Assembly: GCA_017549285.1 (NCBI GenBank)
Contig: JAFYVE010000055.1
Location: forward strand, 1 to 64,000
Source of the DNA: Clostridia bacterium
Lineage (GTDB): Bacteria > Bacillota > Clostridia > Oscillospirales > Acutalibacteraceae
Direction: 5' to 3'
Length of the DNA stretch: 64,000 bases
Below the pieces are notes generated by a model. That model did no database searches, was not told where the DNA came from, and saw only the letters and a list, made by a program, of their open reading frames with translations. Shown here piece after piece: positions 17,231 to 26,431 of this stretch. The stretch's first letter is position 1, and every line of letters begins with the position of its first letter. The translations under genes were made by a program, and so were the position numbers.

Positions 17231-17312
17231 AGTGTTAAGTTGTTTTTTTGATACAATTATACTTTTCAGGGCAACAGTTACCCACCGCCTTGCGATTAAT
17301 TTTATCCGTCAA

Positions 17313-17465
17313 TCACAGAACCGCCGCCTGATTGTTTTGCGGTGAAACTGCCGTCGGAAATTAATTATTTTTTTCCGGGTGGTGGATTTTTTAATTGGCA
17401 AGCCATATTCTGTGGTAAGATTTCCATTAGTTTTTCTCGTCGTTTTTTGCTGTACTTGATTTTAA
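17313..17465. repeat. Direct repeat, copy A (3' end of a duplicated gene plus downstream flank)
   Basis: About 153 bp that recur at 17883-18035 without gaps and with about ten mismatches. The repeat covers the last about 30 codons of the membrane protein and about 50 bp beyond its stop codon. Confidence 0.9.
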
Positions 17466-17886
17466 TAAAATCATCAGTTTGTTTAATTTTATTGAGGTTT
17501 TCAAGCTCAAAACGACTCATTTTACGGTTTGATATAATAATAAACCATTCAGGAATTCCATTTACAAGCATATATCCAAAATTAATTCTATTGTAATCAG
17601 AATAATTCAGTAATCTGCTTTTTTTTAGAAAACATTTTATTGTTATACCATCTTCCGTTATTATAAACTTATCAAGCCACTGGTTTACTTCACTTATCAG
17701 ACAAAGAATACCACAGAAAAAAGATGCAAAAATAAAAAATGAAAAAGTAATAACCCCTGATTTATCATATATTGACAAGAATAGTCCGTAACCAAATGAA
17801 ACAGGTAATATAATCCAAAATATTAACAACATGATTATAACACCAATATGTAAATAATTTGATGAACATATTTTAAGTTTTTTCAC
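17365..17886 (-). CDS. Two-TM membrane protein, tandem paralogue 1
   Basis: 173 residues with two adjacent hydrophobic helices near residues 14-40 and 44-66 and a basic cytosolic tail. The last 27 residues (from YSKKRREKLMEILP to the PPPGKK end) are identical to those of the upstream neighbour at 17935-18468. A shared GIxxxPEWFIIISNRKxSRFE-like core also links them. The GTG start at 17886 lies inside the duplicated 3' flank of the neighbour, and its AGGGG site is part of that repeat. I do not recognise the family. This layout looks like a recent tandem duplication followed by divergence of the 5' part. Confidence 0.7.
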   Translation of the reverse strand: MKKLKICSSNYLHIGVIIMLLIFWIILPVSFGYGLFLSIYDKSGVITFSFFIFASFFCGILCLISEVNQWLDKFIITEDGITIKCFLKKSRLLNYSDYNRINFGYMLVNGIPEWFIIISNRKMSRFELENLNKIKQTDDFIKIKYSKKRREKLMEILPQNMACQLKNPPPGKK

Positions 17887-18035
17887 AGAACCGTCCCCTG
17901 ATTGTTTTGCGGTGAAACTGCCGCCGGAAATTAATTATTTTTTGCCGGGTGGTGGATTCTTTAATTGGCAAGCCATATTTTGAGGTAAAATTTCCATTAG
18001 TTTTTCTCGTCGTTTTTTGCTGTATTCGATTTTTA
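17883..18035. repeat. Direct repeat, copy B
   Basis: The partner of the repeat at 17313-17465, offset by exactly 570 bp. It supplies the translation start region of the downstream paralogue. Confidence 0.9.
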
Positions 18036-18468
18036 GCACATTGCTTGATATAGGTATTTGGTTTATGTGTTCTGATTCATATTTGCTTAATTTTCTTTCT
18101 GAAATAACAATAAACCACTTGATTGAACCAACCCCAATAGGTGAACCGTGCCAATAAGAAGCATAAACAACATTCCTGTATTGCTTATATGTTTTTAAAA
18201 TAGGTTTTTTGAAAGCTGTATGAAATTCAATACCGTCTTTTGTGAAGTGAATCATAGCAAAAAATTTTTTTGATTCATAAATGCAAAGAATTAACAAAAT
18301 AGAAGAAACTAACAATGCAAAAATCTGCATAAATAGTTGATCGGAATGAATTTCATAGTCATAAGAACCAAACCAAATAATGCAAAAAAAGGAAAATATC
18401 GCTACATACAAAAAAATACCACCAAAAAAGAGAAATGGAGATGCAATAAGTTTTATTTTTTCTTTCAT
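17935..18468 (-). CDS. Two-TM membrane protein, tandem paralogue 2
   Basis: 177 residues: two hydrophobic helices (about 11-34 and 44-66), then a soluble region (FKKPILKTYKQYRNVVYASY, IKWFIVISERKLSKYESEHI) and a C-terminal tail identical to that of the next gene. The ATG at 18468 has only a weak upstream GGAAA site. The overall shape (two TMs plus a PH-like beta region) resembles small bacterial PH-domain-type membrane proteins, but I cannot assign it. The gene lies downstream of the PurF-like/six-TM pair on the same strand. Confidence 0.7.
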   Translation of the reverse strand: MKEKIKLIASPFLFFGGIFLYVAIFSFFCIIWFGSYDYEIHSDQLFMQIFALLVSSILLILCIYESKKFFAMIHFTKDGIEFHTAFKKPILKTYKQYRNVVYASYWHGSPIGVGSIKWFIVISERKLSKYESEHINQIPISSNVLKIEYSKKRREKLMEILPQNMACQLKNPPPGKK

Positions 18469-18579
18469 ACTATTTTTTCCAATATTTTGAATATAAACTT
18501 GATATTGAAGCCCCTCTTGAAATTACTATTGATGTACCGGCATCATATGTAATGTTTTTTCGACCGGCTTTGAAATTCA

Positions 18580-19245
18580 TCAGTCATTTATAAATACGGA
18601 AAGAGCACCTGCATAAACAAACAGCGCATTACCCGTAAAATACATAAGTGATGCATAATAGCTTGAGAACATTGAAAGAATGTCCGTTACCTGATTACTT
18701 GTGAAAAGCTGTATCAGGCAATAAAGAACGCAACAAAGAAGAACTGTTGAAAGAATAAGTCCTGTTACAAAAAGACCGTTTTTTAATTTCTCTGTGTATT
18801 TCTTTGTTCTTCTTGCAATAAGACATACCGTAAGATAGACATCTGTAAGATAGACACCGAGAAGACTTGCAATAACAAGAAAATCAATCTGCATAGGTGT
18901 CATTGATGCCGCACCGAGAAGAACAAGAAGCATAAGAACATTAATAATTACTGCAAAAACAGATTTCATCGGTCTTATTCTTCCTTTGTTTATCATTGAG
19001 AAAAACATAAGGTCGGGAATAAGGCAAAGCAGAACAGCAAAGAAGCTTCCTGCAATAAAGCCGACTACATCTGCAGTTTCCATCTCTGTTTGAGAAAAAG
19101 CAACAGAAACAGCAGAAATCACAGCACCTGCAACAACAAGCATTGCCGTTACAAAAAGCATCAGTTTACCCGTACTTCTTGCTTTTGCTTCATTCATAAG
19201 AATTTTCTTTTTATTGACTTTTACGTTTTCGTTAACTGTTTCCAT
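18580..19245 (-). CDS. Six-TM membrane protein of unknown function
   Basis: About 221 residues: a charged N terminus (ENVKVNKKKILMNEAKARST) and about six hydrophobic segments. No transporter or enzyme motif is seen. The ATG at 19245 has GGGGG 5 nt upstream. An ATG at 19257 overlaps the stop of the PurF-like gene (TAATG) and would add four residues by coupled translation; either is possible. Tight coupling to the PurF relative suggests a shared function, unknown so far. Confidence 0.75.
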   Translation of the reverse strand: METVNENVKVNKKKILMNEAKARSTGKLMLFVTAMLVVAGAVISAVSVAFSQTEMETADVVGFIAGSFFAVLLCLIPDLMFFSMINKGRIRPMKSVFAVIINVLMLLVLLGAASMTPMQIDFLVIASLLGVYLTDVYLTVCLIARRTKKYTEKLKNGLFVTGLILSTVLLCCVLYCLIQLFTSNQVTDILSMFSSYYASLMYFTGNALFVYAGALSVFIND

Positions 19246-19256
19246 TTTATCCCCCA

Positions 19257-20663
19257 TTATTCTTTACCGTTCCAGCAGTATGTGCAGAGTTTTTCTGCAG
19301 GAAGACCGGTAGCTTCAAGCATATCGTCAAGACGGTTGTATCTCAGCGATGTGAAGTGAAGTTTTTCGCAGATTTTATCAAGCATTTTCTGATATCTTTC
19401 GCTGTCAGGGTCAGCATATTCGTCAAGCACTTCCCTGCTGACATTTTCACCTTCAAGTTCTGCAATAGCACGTCTTGTGATAAGCTCCATTTCTGAGTTT
19501 GAACGGGAGAAATTGAGATATTTACAACCGAAAAGAAGAGGCGGACATGCAGGTCTGATATGCACTTCCTTTGCACCGCTGTCATAAAGGAATTCTGTTG
19601 TTTCACGAAGCTGTGTGCCTCTTACGATTGAGTCATCAATAAGAAGAAGACTCTTACCATCAATAAGGTCGTGAATGGGGATAAGCTTCATTTTTGCAAT
19701 AAGGTTTCTCTTTGACTGATTTGAAGGCATAAATGAACGGGGCCATGTGGGAGTGTATTTTACAAAAGGTCTTGCATAAGGAACACCTGACTCATTCGCA
19801 TAACCTACAGCGTGTGCAATACCTGAATCAGGAATACCTGCAACGCAGTCAGGTCTTACATTGTCACGCTTTGCAATAGATGCGCCGCATTTATTACGCA
19901 TTTTTTCAACGCTTATTCCCTCATATGATGATGAAGGATAACCGTAATAAACCCAGAGGAATGTGCAGATTTTCATATCGTCGCCGGGAGCTACGAGTGT
20001 TTTTATATCGTTTTCATCAAAAACTACAACTTCACCGGGGCCGAGTTCTTTATAATCGTGATAACCGAGGTTAAGGTAAGCAAAACTTTCAAAGCTTGCG
20101 CAATAGCATTCTTCTTTTTTTCCGATAACAACAGGTGTTCTGCCCCTTTTATCTCTTGCGGCATAGATACCTTTATTTGTAAGAATAAGCATACTCAGTG
20201 AGCCGTCGATAACTTCCTGAGCATATCTGATACCGTCAATGAAATTCTCCTTACAGTTGATGATTGCAGCAACAAGCTCTGTGGGATTGATTTCACCGTT
20301 ACGCATTTCAAAAAAATGTGTGTGGTCACCGATGATATTCTTTGCAATTTCATCTATATTGTTGATTTTGCCGACTGTTGTTATTGCATAAGAGCCGTGA
20401 TGGCTTCTTATGTGTATGGGCTGTGCTTCATAGTCTGAAATACAGCCGATACCGTAACAGCCGTGCATATCTTCATATTCACTTAAAAATTTTGTTCTGA
20501 AAGGAGCATTCTCAATGTTGTGAATTGCCTTGTCGAAGCCGTTTTCCTTATCGTAAACGGCAAGACCTGCTCTTCTTGTACCGAGATGGAAATGATAGTC
20601 CGTACCGAAGAATAAGTCAAATACACAATCATCCTTTGATGCTACTCCGAAAAATCCGCCCAT
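19257..20663 (-). CDS. PurF-like protein (amidophosphoribosyltransferase homologue) lacking the glutaminase nucleophile
   Basis: 468 residues spanning the N-terminal Ntn glutaminase-like domain and the C-terminal phosphoribosyltransferase domain. The PRPP loop LLIDDSIVRGTQ is intact. The cysteines that bind the 4Fe-4S cluster in Bacillus-type PurF have counterparts here: CTFLWVYYG, FGCKYL and the C-terminal CTYC at 460/463. But the N terminus reads MGGFFGVAS where active PurF has CGVFGI, so the catalytic Cys is Gly. It should not hydrolyse glutamine; it might use ammonia or act as a regulator. It sits with membrane-protein genes, not purine genes. A GAGAGG site precedes the ATG. Confidence 0.85.
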   Translation of the reverse strand: MGGFFGVASKDDCVFDLFFGTDYHFHLGTRRAGLAVYDKENGFDKAIHNIENAPFRTKFLSEYEDMHGCYGIGCISDYEAQPIHIRSHHGSYAITTVGKINNIDEIAKNIIGDHTHFFEMRNGEINPTELVAAIINCKENFIDGIRYAQEVIDGSLSMLILTNKGIYAARDKRGRTPVVIGKKEECYCASFESFAYLNLGYHDYKELGPGEVVVFDENDIKTLVAPGDDMKICTFLWVYYGYPSSSYEGISVEKMRNKCGASIAKRDNVRPDCVAGIPDSGIAHAVGYANESGVPYARPFVKYTPTWPRSFMPSNQSKRNLIAKMKLIPIHDLIDGKSLLLIDDSIVRGTQLRETTEFLYDSGAKEVHIRPACPPLLFGCKYLNFSRSNSEMELITRRAIAELEGENVSREVLDEYADPDSERYQKMLDKICEKLHFTSLRYNRLDDMLEATGLPAEKLCTYCWNGKE

Positions 20664-20700
20664 AGTTTAACCTCTCTTTTTTTCGCCGAAAAATATAACT

Positions 20701-21540
20701 TTATTGCTGCATCTGCTGCATAAATTCCTTACCGAAGAAGTCAAAAAGTGTTGACATCTGAAGACCTCTGAGAGTAAGAACACCTGCAGGAATCTCAGGT
20801 AAAAACTCATCAACAACGGTTGTTGTTGAAACTGTTCCGTCTGCCGAGCCGAGATCTATCTGACGCAGTTCATCATTTGCAAAATAGAGCCAGAGTGCCA
20901 TATCGCTGTTATAGAATTTATAGCACTCACCTTCTTCATTACCTATCATAACCTGAGTCTTTTCAAGCTCCTGGAAATTATACTGAGTCATATCCATACT
21001 CTCTGAAATGACATCAAGCTCACTCATATCAAAACCGAGATCTGCACCCATAAGTGATGTAAGAGTCTGCAGATCGATATATTTCTTTTCTTTTTTGTTG
21101 ATGAAGTAAACACGGCTGTTAAGATACATAACGCCGAGATCCATGCCCTCAATTTCTGTTGTGGTATAGAAATTCTTACCTGACATTGCAAGGTCAATGG
21201 GTGTTGCAACACCGTCAGCCACAATTGTGCCACGCATATAATAATGACCTGATGTATAGGCTGTCATAATAGCTGCCTGTTTTTCGGAAAAACGAATATC
21301 CTGAGTATTCATAGCAGGTGAAGTTGTTACGGGATATGAAGTAACATCCTCCTGTGTAAGTGATTCAAAATTTCCGTTATATTCATTATTGCCGTTATAA
21401 ACGGGTTCTTCATTATTACCCGGATTCTCATTTTCAGGATTACCGCCCAAAATCATAAGCATAGCAACGAGAACAATCATTATTCCCGCAAATATGCCGA
21501 CAGATATCAGTATTTTTTTATTACTGCTCAATGAGTTCAT
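20701..21540 (-). CDS. Membrane-anchored exported protein of unknown function
   Basis: About 279 residues. A single N-terminal hydrophobic helix (about residues 10-32) is followed by a linker rich in Asn/Glu/Gly and an extracellular domain of about 220 residues with beta-type sequence (GHYYMRGTIVADGVATPIDL; GEECYKFYNSDMALWLYFAND-like strands). It recalls LolA-like or DUF-type outer-surface domains; no family is assigned. The ATG at 21540 has GGTGG 7 nt upstream. The ATG at 21564 lies almost on the predicted transcript start and is rejected. It is the first gene of a likely operon with the PurF relative (37-bp gap). Confidence 0.75.
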   Translation of the reverse strand: MNSLSSNKKILISVGIFAGIMIVLVAMLMILGGNPENENPGNNEEPVYNGNNEYNGNFESLTQEDVTSYPVTTSPAMNTQDIRFSEKQAAIMTAYTSGHYYMRGTIVADGVATPIDLAMSGKNFYTTTEIEGMDLGVMYLNSRVYFINKKEKKYIDLQTLTSLMGADLGFDMSELDVISESMDMTQYNFQELEKTQVMIGNEEGECYKFYNSDMALWLYFANDELRQIDLGSADGTVSTTTVVDEFLPEIPAGVLTLRGLQMSTLFDFFGKEFMQQMQQ

Positions 21541-21572
21541 AGTTTTCCACCAGTCAAGTTTCATTTTCTTAC

Positions 21573-21601
21573 AGTATATTTTATTTTTTTTTCTTTGTCA
21601 A
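21573..21601 (-). promoter_or_regulatory. Sigma-A promoter of the PurF-like/membrane-protein cluster
   Basis: On the minus strand, a perfect TTGACA (21596-21601) and TATACT (21573-21578) are separated by 17 bp. The predicted start is near 21566. Confidence 0.85.
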
Positions 21602-21621
21602 CAAGATAAAGTAAAAATAAC

Positions 21622-21649
21622 TTGTTTTATTTTTTAACGGGTGTATAAT
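21622..21649 (+). promoter_or_regulatory. Promoter of the EamA transporter gene
   Basis: TTGTTT (21622-21627) and a perfect TATAAT (21644-21649) are separated by 16 bp. It is back-to-back with the promoter at 21573-21601. Confidence 0.7.
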
Positions 21650-21678
21650 ATAGATATCAGATTTTACGGAGAATAAAA

Positions 21679-22614
21679 ATGACAGAAAATATAAGAACAA
21701 AAACATCATTTGTATGCTTTATAGCGGGTATCTGCTCTTTTCTCTGGGGAAGTGCATTCCCGTTTATAAAAATTGGCTATAATCTTTTTGAAATCCCTTC
21801 TGACGATACGGGCACACAGATTCTTTTTGCGGGAATACGTTTTACTATTGCAGGTATTCTTGCCGTTATCATAGGCAGTATTTCAAACAGAAAAATACTT
21901 ATTCCCGAAAAAAAAGATATCGCTCCGGTATGTATTCTCAGCCTTTTTCAGACAATTCTGCAGTATTTCTTTTTTTACATCGGAATGGCAAACACATCAG
22001 GTGTAAAAGGCTCTGTTATAATCGGAGCAAATGTGTTTATTGTGATGCTTATTGCCGTTTTCGTTTTCAGAACGGAAAAACTGACATTCAAAGCCGTAAT
22101 CGGCTGTATTACGGGCTTTGCGGGGATTATACTTATAAATCTGAACGGTCTTACGGAAGGCACAATGAAGCTTACGGGCGAAGGTTTTGTGCTTCTTTCA
22201 ACTGTGGCTTATGCCTTTTCTTCGTGCATAATGAAAAACTATTCAAAAAAGCATAACACCGTTCTTCTGAGTGCTTATCAGTTCATTTTCGGCGGAATTG
22301 TTATGATAATCGGCGGTCTTCTTATGAACGGCAGAATAACCGTTGTAACAGGCAAAGGAATTGCTGTACTTATTTATCTTTCATTCATTTCAGCCGTTGC
22401 ATATTCACTATGGAGCATGCTTTTAAAACACAATGATGTTTCAAAAGTCTCGGTTTTCGGTTTTATGAACCCGATGTTCGGTTTTATTCTGTCTGCACTT
22501 CTTCTCGATGAAAAATCCGAAGTCGGCGGATTCAGAGGTATTGTTGCAATTATTCTTGTGTGTCTCGGAATTTTTATAGTTAATAAAAATAAAACAGTTG
22601 CGAAAAAAACATAA
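21679..22614 (+). CDS. EamA/DMT-superfamily transporter
   Basis: 311 residues with about ten hydrophobic helices in two EamA halves (ICSFLWGSAFPFIKIGYN, and later LSTVAYAFSSCIMKNYSKKH). The family exports or imports small metabolites such as amino acids or nucleotide precursors; the substrate is not evident. GGAG lies upstream of the ATG. Its last codons contain the promoter of the next gene. It is divergent from the PurF-like cluster. Confidence 0.9.
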   Translation: MTENIRTKTSFVCFIAGICSFLWGSAFPFIKIGYNLFEIPSDDTGTQILFAGIRFTIAGILAVIIGSISNRKILIPEKKDIAPVCILSLFQTILQYFFFYIGMANTSGVKGSVIIGANVFIVMLIAVFVFRTEKLTFKAVIGCITGFAGIILINLNGLTEGTMKLTGEGFVLLSTVAYAFSSCIMKNYSKKHNTVLLSAYQFIFGGIVMIIGGLLMNGRITVVTGKGIAVLIYLSFISAVAYSLWSMLLKHNDVSKVSVFGFMNPMFGFILSALLLDEKSEVGGFRGIVAIILVCLGIFIVNKNKTVAKKT

Positions 22615-22626
22615 ATATGATATACT
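22598..22626 (+). promoter_or_regulatory. Promoter of the DUF5696-metA operon
   Basis: TTGCGA (22598-22603) and TATACT (22621-22626) are separated by 17 bp. The -35 lies inside the end of the EamA gene. Confidence 0.65.
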
Positions 22627-22659
22627 GAATTGATTAATCTTTTTAAAGGGGTGACAGAT

Positions 22660-24906
22660 TTGAAAAAGCTGAGAATAACGGCATTGATTATGCTCATATG
22701 TATGTTTTTTTCATCGTGCTCGGCAACTGAGAAAATCACATCAACTCAGGTTATTTCATCCGAAGAATCTGACACCGTTTACAGAACTTTATCAAAAAGT
22801 TCCGAACAGATCACAAAAAATGATTTCCTTGAATTTTCGTTTGACAAAAAAACTTTCTCGGTAAATATAAAAGATATAACGGAAAATTACACATGGACTT
22901 CCCTTCAAGGCAATAACACACCGCTATCTTATGTTATTTCGCTGAATCTTTACACAAAAAACGGCATTTATAAGCTCAACACACAGGATAACTCCGTTGC
23001 CTTCGGCACGGTTGATTACAAAAAAGAAGACAACACAATTACGGTAAACTACATTCTTTCAGATAAAGCCGAAACTGCAAAAAAGGATTACGCTTCAATC
23101 ACACCAGACGATGTTTATGTTGCATTTTCTGTCAGATACACTTTTTCAGAGCAGTCAATGCAGGTTGAAATTCTTCTTGAAAATGCTCTTATCACACCTG
23201 ATGCATTTATAGGTGAATTGACTGTTCTCCCCTTACTCGGTGCATCCGAAAATGATACTGCAAATGATTATTTTCTCATTCCCGACGGTTCAGGAGCAGT
23301 AATGTACCTTGACAGAACATCTGTTGAAACAGATTTTATTGAAGTGTATGTTTACGGCAAAGATCCGTATTTAAACAGCAGTGAAAAATCTGCATCTGCA
23401 ACAGTACCCGTTTTCGGTGTAAAAAGAAATAACAGCGCATTTGCATCAATCATCACTAAAGGTGATTCACTTGCAAGAATCAGAGCAAACAGAAAAAATG
23501 AAACAGGCTTTTCTTCAGTAAATGCAACATTCACGATAACACCCGTTACAGCATCGGGCAATTCTCTTTATAAAGGTGCAACATACAAAGACAACATCTC
23601 AATAACATATAAATTCTTATCGGGTCAGAATGCAGATTACTCATCAATGGCATCTGCATCAAGAGAAGAATTCATAAATAAATCATTTCTGAAATCATCA
23701 GGCAACATAAAAAATGATGATATCCCCTTCTGCCTGACGGTTGTGGGCAAAGCCGATTCGGATATTATGACAACTACAGAACAGACTCTTGATATCCTCG
23801 GTATTCTCAAAGGCAAGGGTATAAATAACATCTGGCTCAATTACAAGGGGCTTCTTTCGGGCGGCTTTGCACAGAAAGACCTTTATTCTTCTTCCGTAAT
23901 CCCGTCACTCGGAGGCAGACAGGGTGTTGAAGAGCTTCACGAATACACCGTAACTCAGGGGTGTAAGCTCCTTATCAACACCGATATTCTTTCTTCATCA
24001 TCGTCATATATAAAGAATTCTGCAAAAACGGCAGACGGAAAAAAAGCTTTTTTCAATCTGGTAAATGATATGGGTTATCACCCGAATACGGCAAATAACC
24101 TTGTTTCACGAATTGGTGAAAAGGCAGCTCAGCTCGGCAAAGAGAAAGAAACACCCGATGTTTATTCTCCCGTTGCGGACTACAGAATGAATCTGAGAAA
24201 AATTGAAAATATAAGTGATAAATTCTCAGCTTTTCTTGAAAGTGATATTCTGACTCTTTCAGATGGTTTATCATTTTCAGATGCAGGTTATGTTCTCTAC
24301 TCAAGCCGAAAAACAGACAGAGAAACAGCAAAAAACATTATTTCGGCTCAGGCAAAAGCTGTTAATAACTACGGTACACTTGCTGTTGAAAACGGCAATA
24401 TCTACACACTCTACGGTGCAGAACTTATATCCGGAATGAATTTTGAAACATTCTATACAGAATCAGCTGATTATGAACCCGTTCCGTTTGTACCCGCAAT
24501 CCTTCACGGTCAGGTTCATTACACAGGAAAAGCAATTGATGCCGGTGACCCGCTTTACAGATATGATATGCTACGTCTGATTGAATACGGCGCATTACCG
24601 TTCTATGAATGGATTTATGCGAACAACAATATTTTCTGTTACAGCGGTTACCTTCTCAACGACAGAGCCGGTGAAATTGCAGATTTCTATAATGATGCAA
24701 AAGAGATTTTTGCGCCTCTTGCAAAAGAAACAATAACAGGACACAGAAAAATCGAAAAGAATTCCGAAGGCAAAGCAATAAGCGGTGTTTACTGCACAAC
24801 TTATTCCGACGGAACGGAAATATACGTAAACTATACGGGAAGTATCATTCAGACTCCCGGAAACATCGCCATAGGTCCTTATGACTATGTGGCAGTAAAA
24901 AGATAA
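22660..24906 (+). CDS. DUF5696-family lipoprotein
   Basis: About 748 residues. A type II signal peptide (LKKLRITALIMLICMFFSSC) ends in a lipobox Cys near residue 20. The body matches the DUF5696 layout: a beta-sandwich-like first half (LLGASENDTANDYFLIPDGSGA) and a TIM-barrel-like second half (NIWLNYKGLLSGGF; VPAILHGQVHYTGKAI). Family members occur beside sugar transporters in Clostridia and Paenibacillus, so a glycan-related role at the cell surface is plausible but unproven. Start: AAAGGGGTGA lies 5 nt before a TTG at 22660; the TTG at 22630 has no site. It ends 13 bp before metA. Confidence 0.85.
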   Translation: MKKLRITALIMLICMFFSSCSATEKITSTQVISSEESDTVYRTLSKSSEQITKNDFLEFSFDKKTFSVNIKDITENYTWTSLQGNNTPLSYVISLNLYTKNGIYKLNTQDNSVAFGTVDYKKEDNTITVNYILSDKAETAKKDYASITPDDVYVAFSVRYTFSEQSMQVEILLENALITPDAFIGELTVLPLLGASENDTANDYFLIPDGSGAVMYLDRTSVETDFIEVYVYGKDPYLNSSEKSASATVPVFGVKRNNSAFASIITKGDSLARIRANRKNETGFSSVNATFTITPVTASGNSLYKGATYKDNISITYKFLSGQNADYSSMASASREEFINKSFLKSSGNIKNDDIPFCLTVVGKADSDIMTTTEQTLDILGILKGKGINNIWLNYKGLLSGGFAQKDLYSSSVIPSLGGRQGVEELHEYTVTQGCKLLINTDILSSSSSYIKNSAKTADGKKAFFNLVNDMGYHPNTANNLVSRIGEKAAQLGKEKETPDVYSPVADYRMNLRKIENISDKFSAFLESDILTLSDGLSFSDAGYVLYSSRKTDRETAKNIISAQAKAVNNYGTLAVENGNIYTLYGAELISGMNFETFYTESADYEPVPFVPAILHGQVHYTGKAIDAGDPLYRYDMLRLIEYGALPFYEWIYANNNIFCYSGYLLNDRAGEIADFYNDAKEIFAPLAKETITGHRKIEKNSEGKAISGVYCTTYSDGTEIYVNYTGSIIQTPGNIAIGPYDYVAVKR

Positions 24907-24919
24907 GGAGAGTTAAAAT

Positions 24920-25834
24920 ATGCCTATAAAGATTTCAAATGAACTGCCTGCAAGAACATTTCTTGAACAGGAAAATGTTTTCGTAATGACAGAAGAAAGA
25001 GCTGATTCACAGGATATCAGACCACTTAAAATTTTAATTCTCAATCTTATGCCCACAAAGATTGCAACAGAAACACAGATTTTAAGACTGCTGAGTAACA
25101 CTCCCCTTCAGGTTGACATTGAGCTTATGCAGACAGTTACCCACGTTTCAAAAAACACATCTCAGGAGCATCTTACAAAGTTCTATAAATCATTCGACGA
25201 GGTAAAACACGAAAAATTTGACGGTATGATTGTAACGGGGGCACCCGTTGAACAGATGGAATTTGAAGAAGTTGACTACTGGGACGAGCTCTGCTCAATA
25301 TTTGAATGGGCAAAGACAAACGTCTATTCAACATTCTACATCTGCTGGGGTGCACAGGCAGGTCTTTACTATCATTACGGGCTGAAAAAATATCCTCTCA
25401 AGGAAAAAATGTTCGGCATTTTTGAGCATCAGCCCCTTGACCTTTATCATCCTCTTATGAGAGGCATTGACGACAAATACTATGTCCCCCATTCAAGACA
25501 TACCGAAATACGTATGGATGATATCGCAAAGATAAAAGACCTTCAGGTGCTTTCATACTCCCCTGTTTCGGGTGTTCATCTGCTTTCTGATATGGAATGC
25601 AGAAACTTCTTCTCGACAGGTCACTCCGAATACGATGCAGACACTCTTGCAACGGAATATTTCAGGGATAAGAACAAAGGACTCGATATTCAGCTTCCCT
25701 ATAACTATTTCCCCGATAACGATACAACAAAAAAACCGCCGATAACATGGAGAAGTACAGGCGTTCTTCTTTTCACAAACTGGCTCAACTACTTCGTTTA
25801 TCAGCGTACTCCCTATGATCTTGCTAATCTGTGA
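24920..25834 (+). CDS. metA: Homoserine O-acetyltransferase (MetA type)
   Basis: 304 residues of the MetA family. The nucleophilic Cys142 sits in [15 protein letters not shown], with the conserved His/Glu pair in PHSRHTE and later segments. Residue 111 is Glu (VTGAPVE). In characterised MetA proteins, Glu at this position goes with acetyl-CoA use and Gly with succinyl-CoA, so the product here is predicted to be O-acetylhomoserine for methionine synthesis. GGAG lies upstream of the ATG. It is the second gene of an operon with the DUF5696 lipoprotein, DUF4364 and HAD genes. No SAM riboswitch was seen. Confidence 0.95.
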   Translation: MPIKISNELPARTFLEQENVFVMTEERADSQDIRPLKILILNLMPTKIATETQILRLLSNTPLQVDIELMQTVTHVSKNTSQEHLTKFYKSFDEVKHEKFDGMIVTGAPVEQMEFEEVDYWDELCSIFEWAKTNVYSTFYICWGAQAGLYYHYGLKKYPLKEKMFGIFEHQPLDLYHPLMRGIDDKYYVPHSRHTEIRMDDIAKIKDLQVLSYSPVSGVHLLSDMECRNFFSTGHSEYDADTLATEYFRDKNKGLDIQLPYNYFPDNDTTKKPPITWRSTGVLLFTNWLNYFVYQRTPYDLANL

Positions 25835-25844
25835 GGAATAATTT

Positions 25845-26429
25845 ATGGATTTCAAACTTGATGCTTTTCCCGTTGACGAAACAAGCGGCGGACTCAGAAG
25901 CACGGAAAAAATCAGAATAATAATCTGCTATATCCTGATTAATTCAGAATCATCACTTTCAAGAGATGATGTTCTTTCATCGTTATATGACAACGGTATT
26001 GCAAATTATTTTGAAATAAGCCAGGCAATTGACAACCTGATTGACGTAGGTGCTGTCCATATTGAAGACGGTATTATAATCTGCGACGAAAAAGGCGTTA
26101 AAATTGCCAAAGAACTCGAAAACGAGCTTTCCGTTTACATTAAGAACAAAGCTGTAAGAGCAGCAAAGCTTACAGCTCTTTACGAAAAAAGAAAGAAAGA
26201 AAACGAAGTAAGTATTACAAGACTTTCAAACAAGAATTATCGTCTTGATATAACACTCAATTCAGGTCTTGATAATGACGGGGAAAAGGACAGACTTATG
26301 GATCTTTCACTCTATGTGACAGATTCGATTCAGGCTGAAAGCCTTAAAAATTCGTTCCTGAATAACCCTGTCAGAGTTTATGAAAAGGTTATTGAAGCAC
26401 TTACCGAAGAATACGAATTTAAGGAATAA
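25845..26429 (+). CDS. DUF4364-family protein (winged-helix-like)
   Basis: 194 residues. The N-terminal half (RIIICYILINSESSLSRDDV, then NYFEISQAIDNLIDVGAVHI) has the pattern of a winged helix-turn-helix. The C-terminal half is a mixed alpha/beta region (NYRLDITLNSGL). DUF4364 proteins are common in Clostridia and are thought to bind DNA, but no target is known. It begins 10 bp after metA and ends 2 bp before the HAD gene. Confidence 0.85.
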   Translation: MDFKLDAFPVDETSGGLRSTEKIRIIICYILINSESSLSRDDVLSSLYDNGIANYFEISQAIDNLIDVGAVHIEDGIIICDEKGVKIAKELENELSVYIKNKAVRAAKLTALYEKRKKENEVSITRLSNKNYRLDITLNSGLDNDGEKDRLMDLSLYVTDSIQAESLKNSFLNNPVRVYEKVIEALTEEYEFKE

Positions 26430-26431
26430 GA

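Noticed and set aside
24907..24920. SAM-dependent riboswitch (S-box) expected before a methionine gene
   Set aside because: Only 13 bp separate metA from the upstream gene, and no S-box elements were seen before the operon start near 22630.
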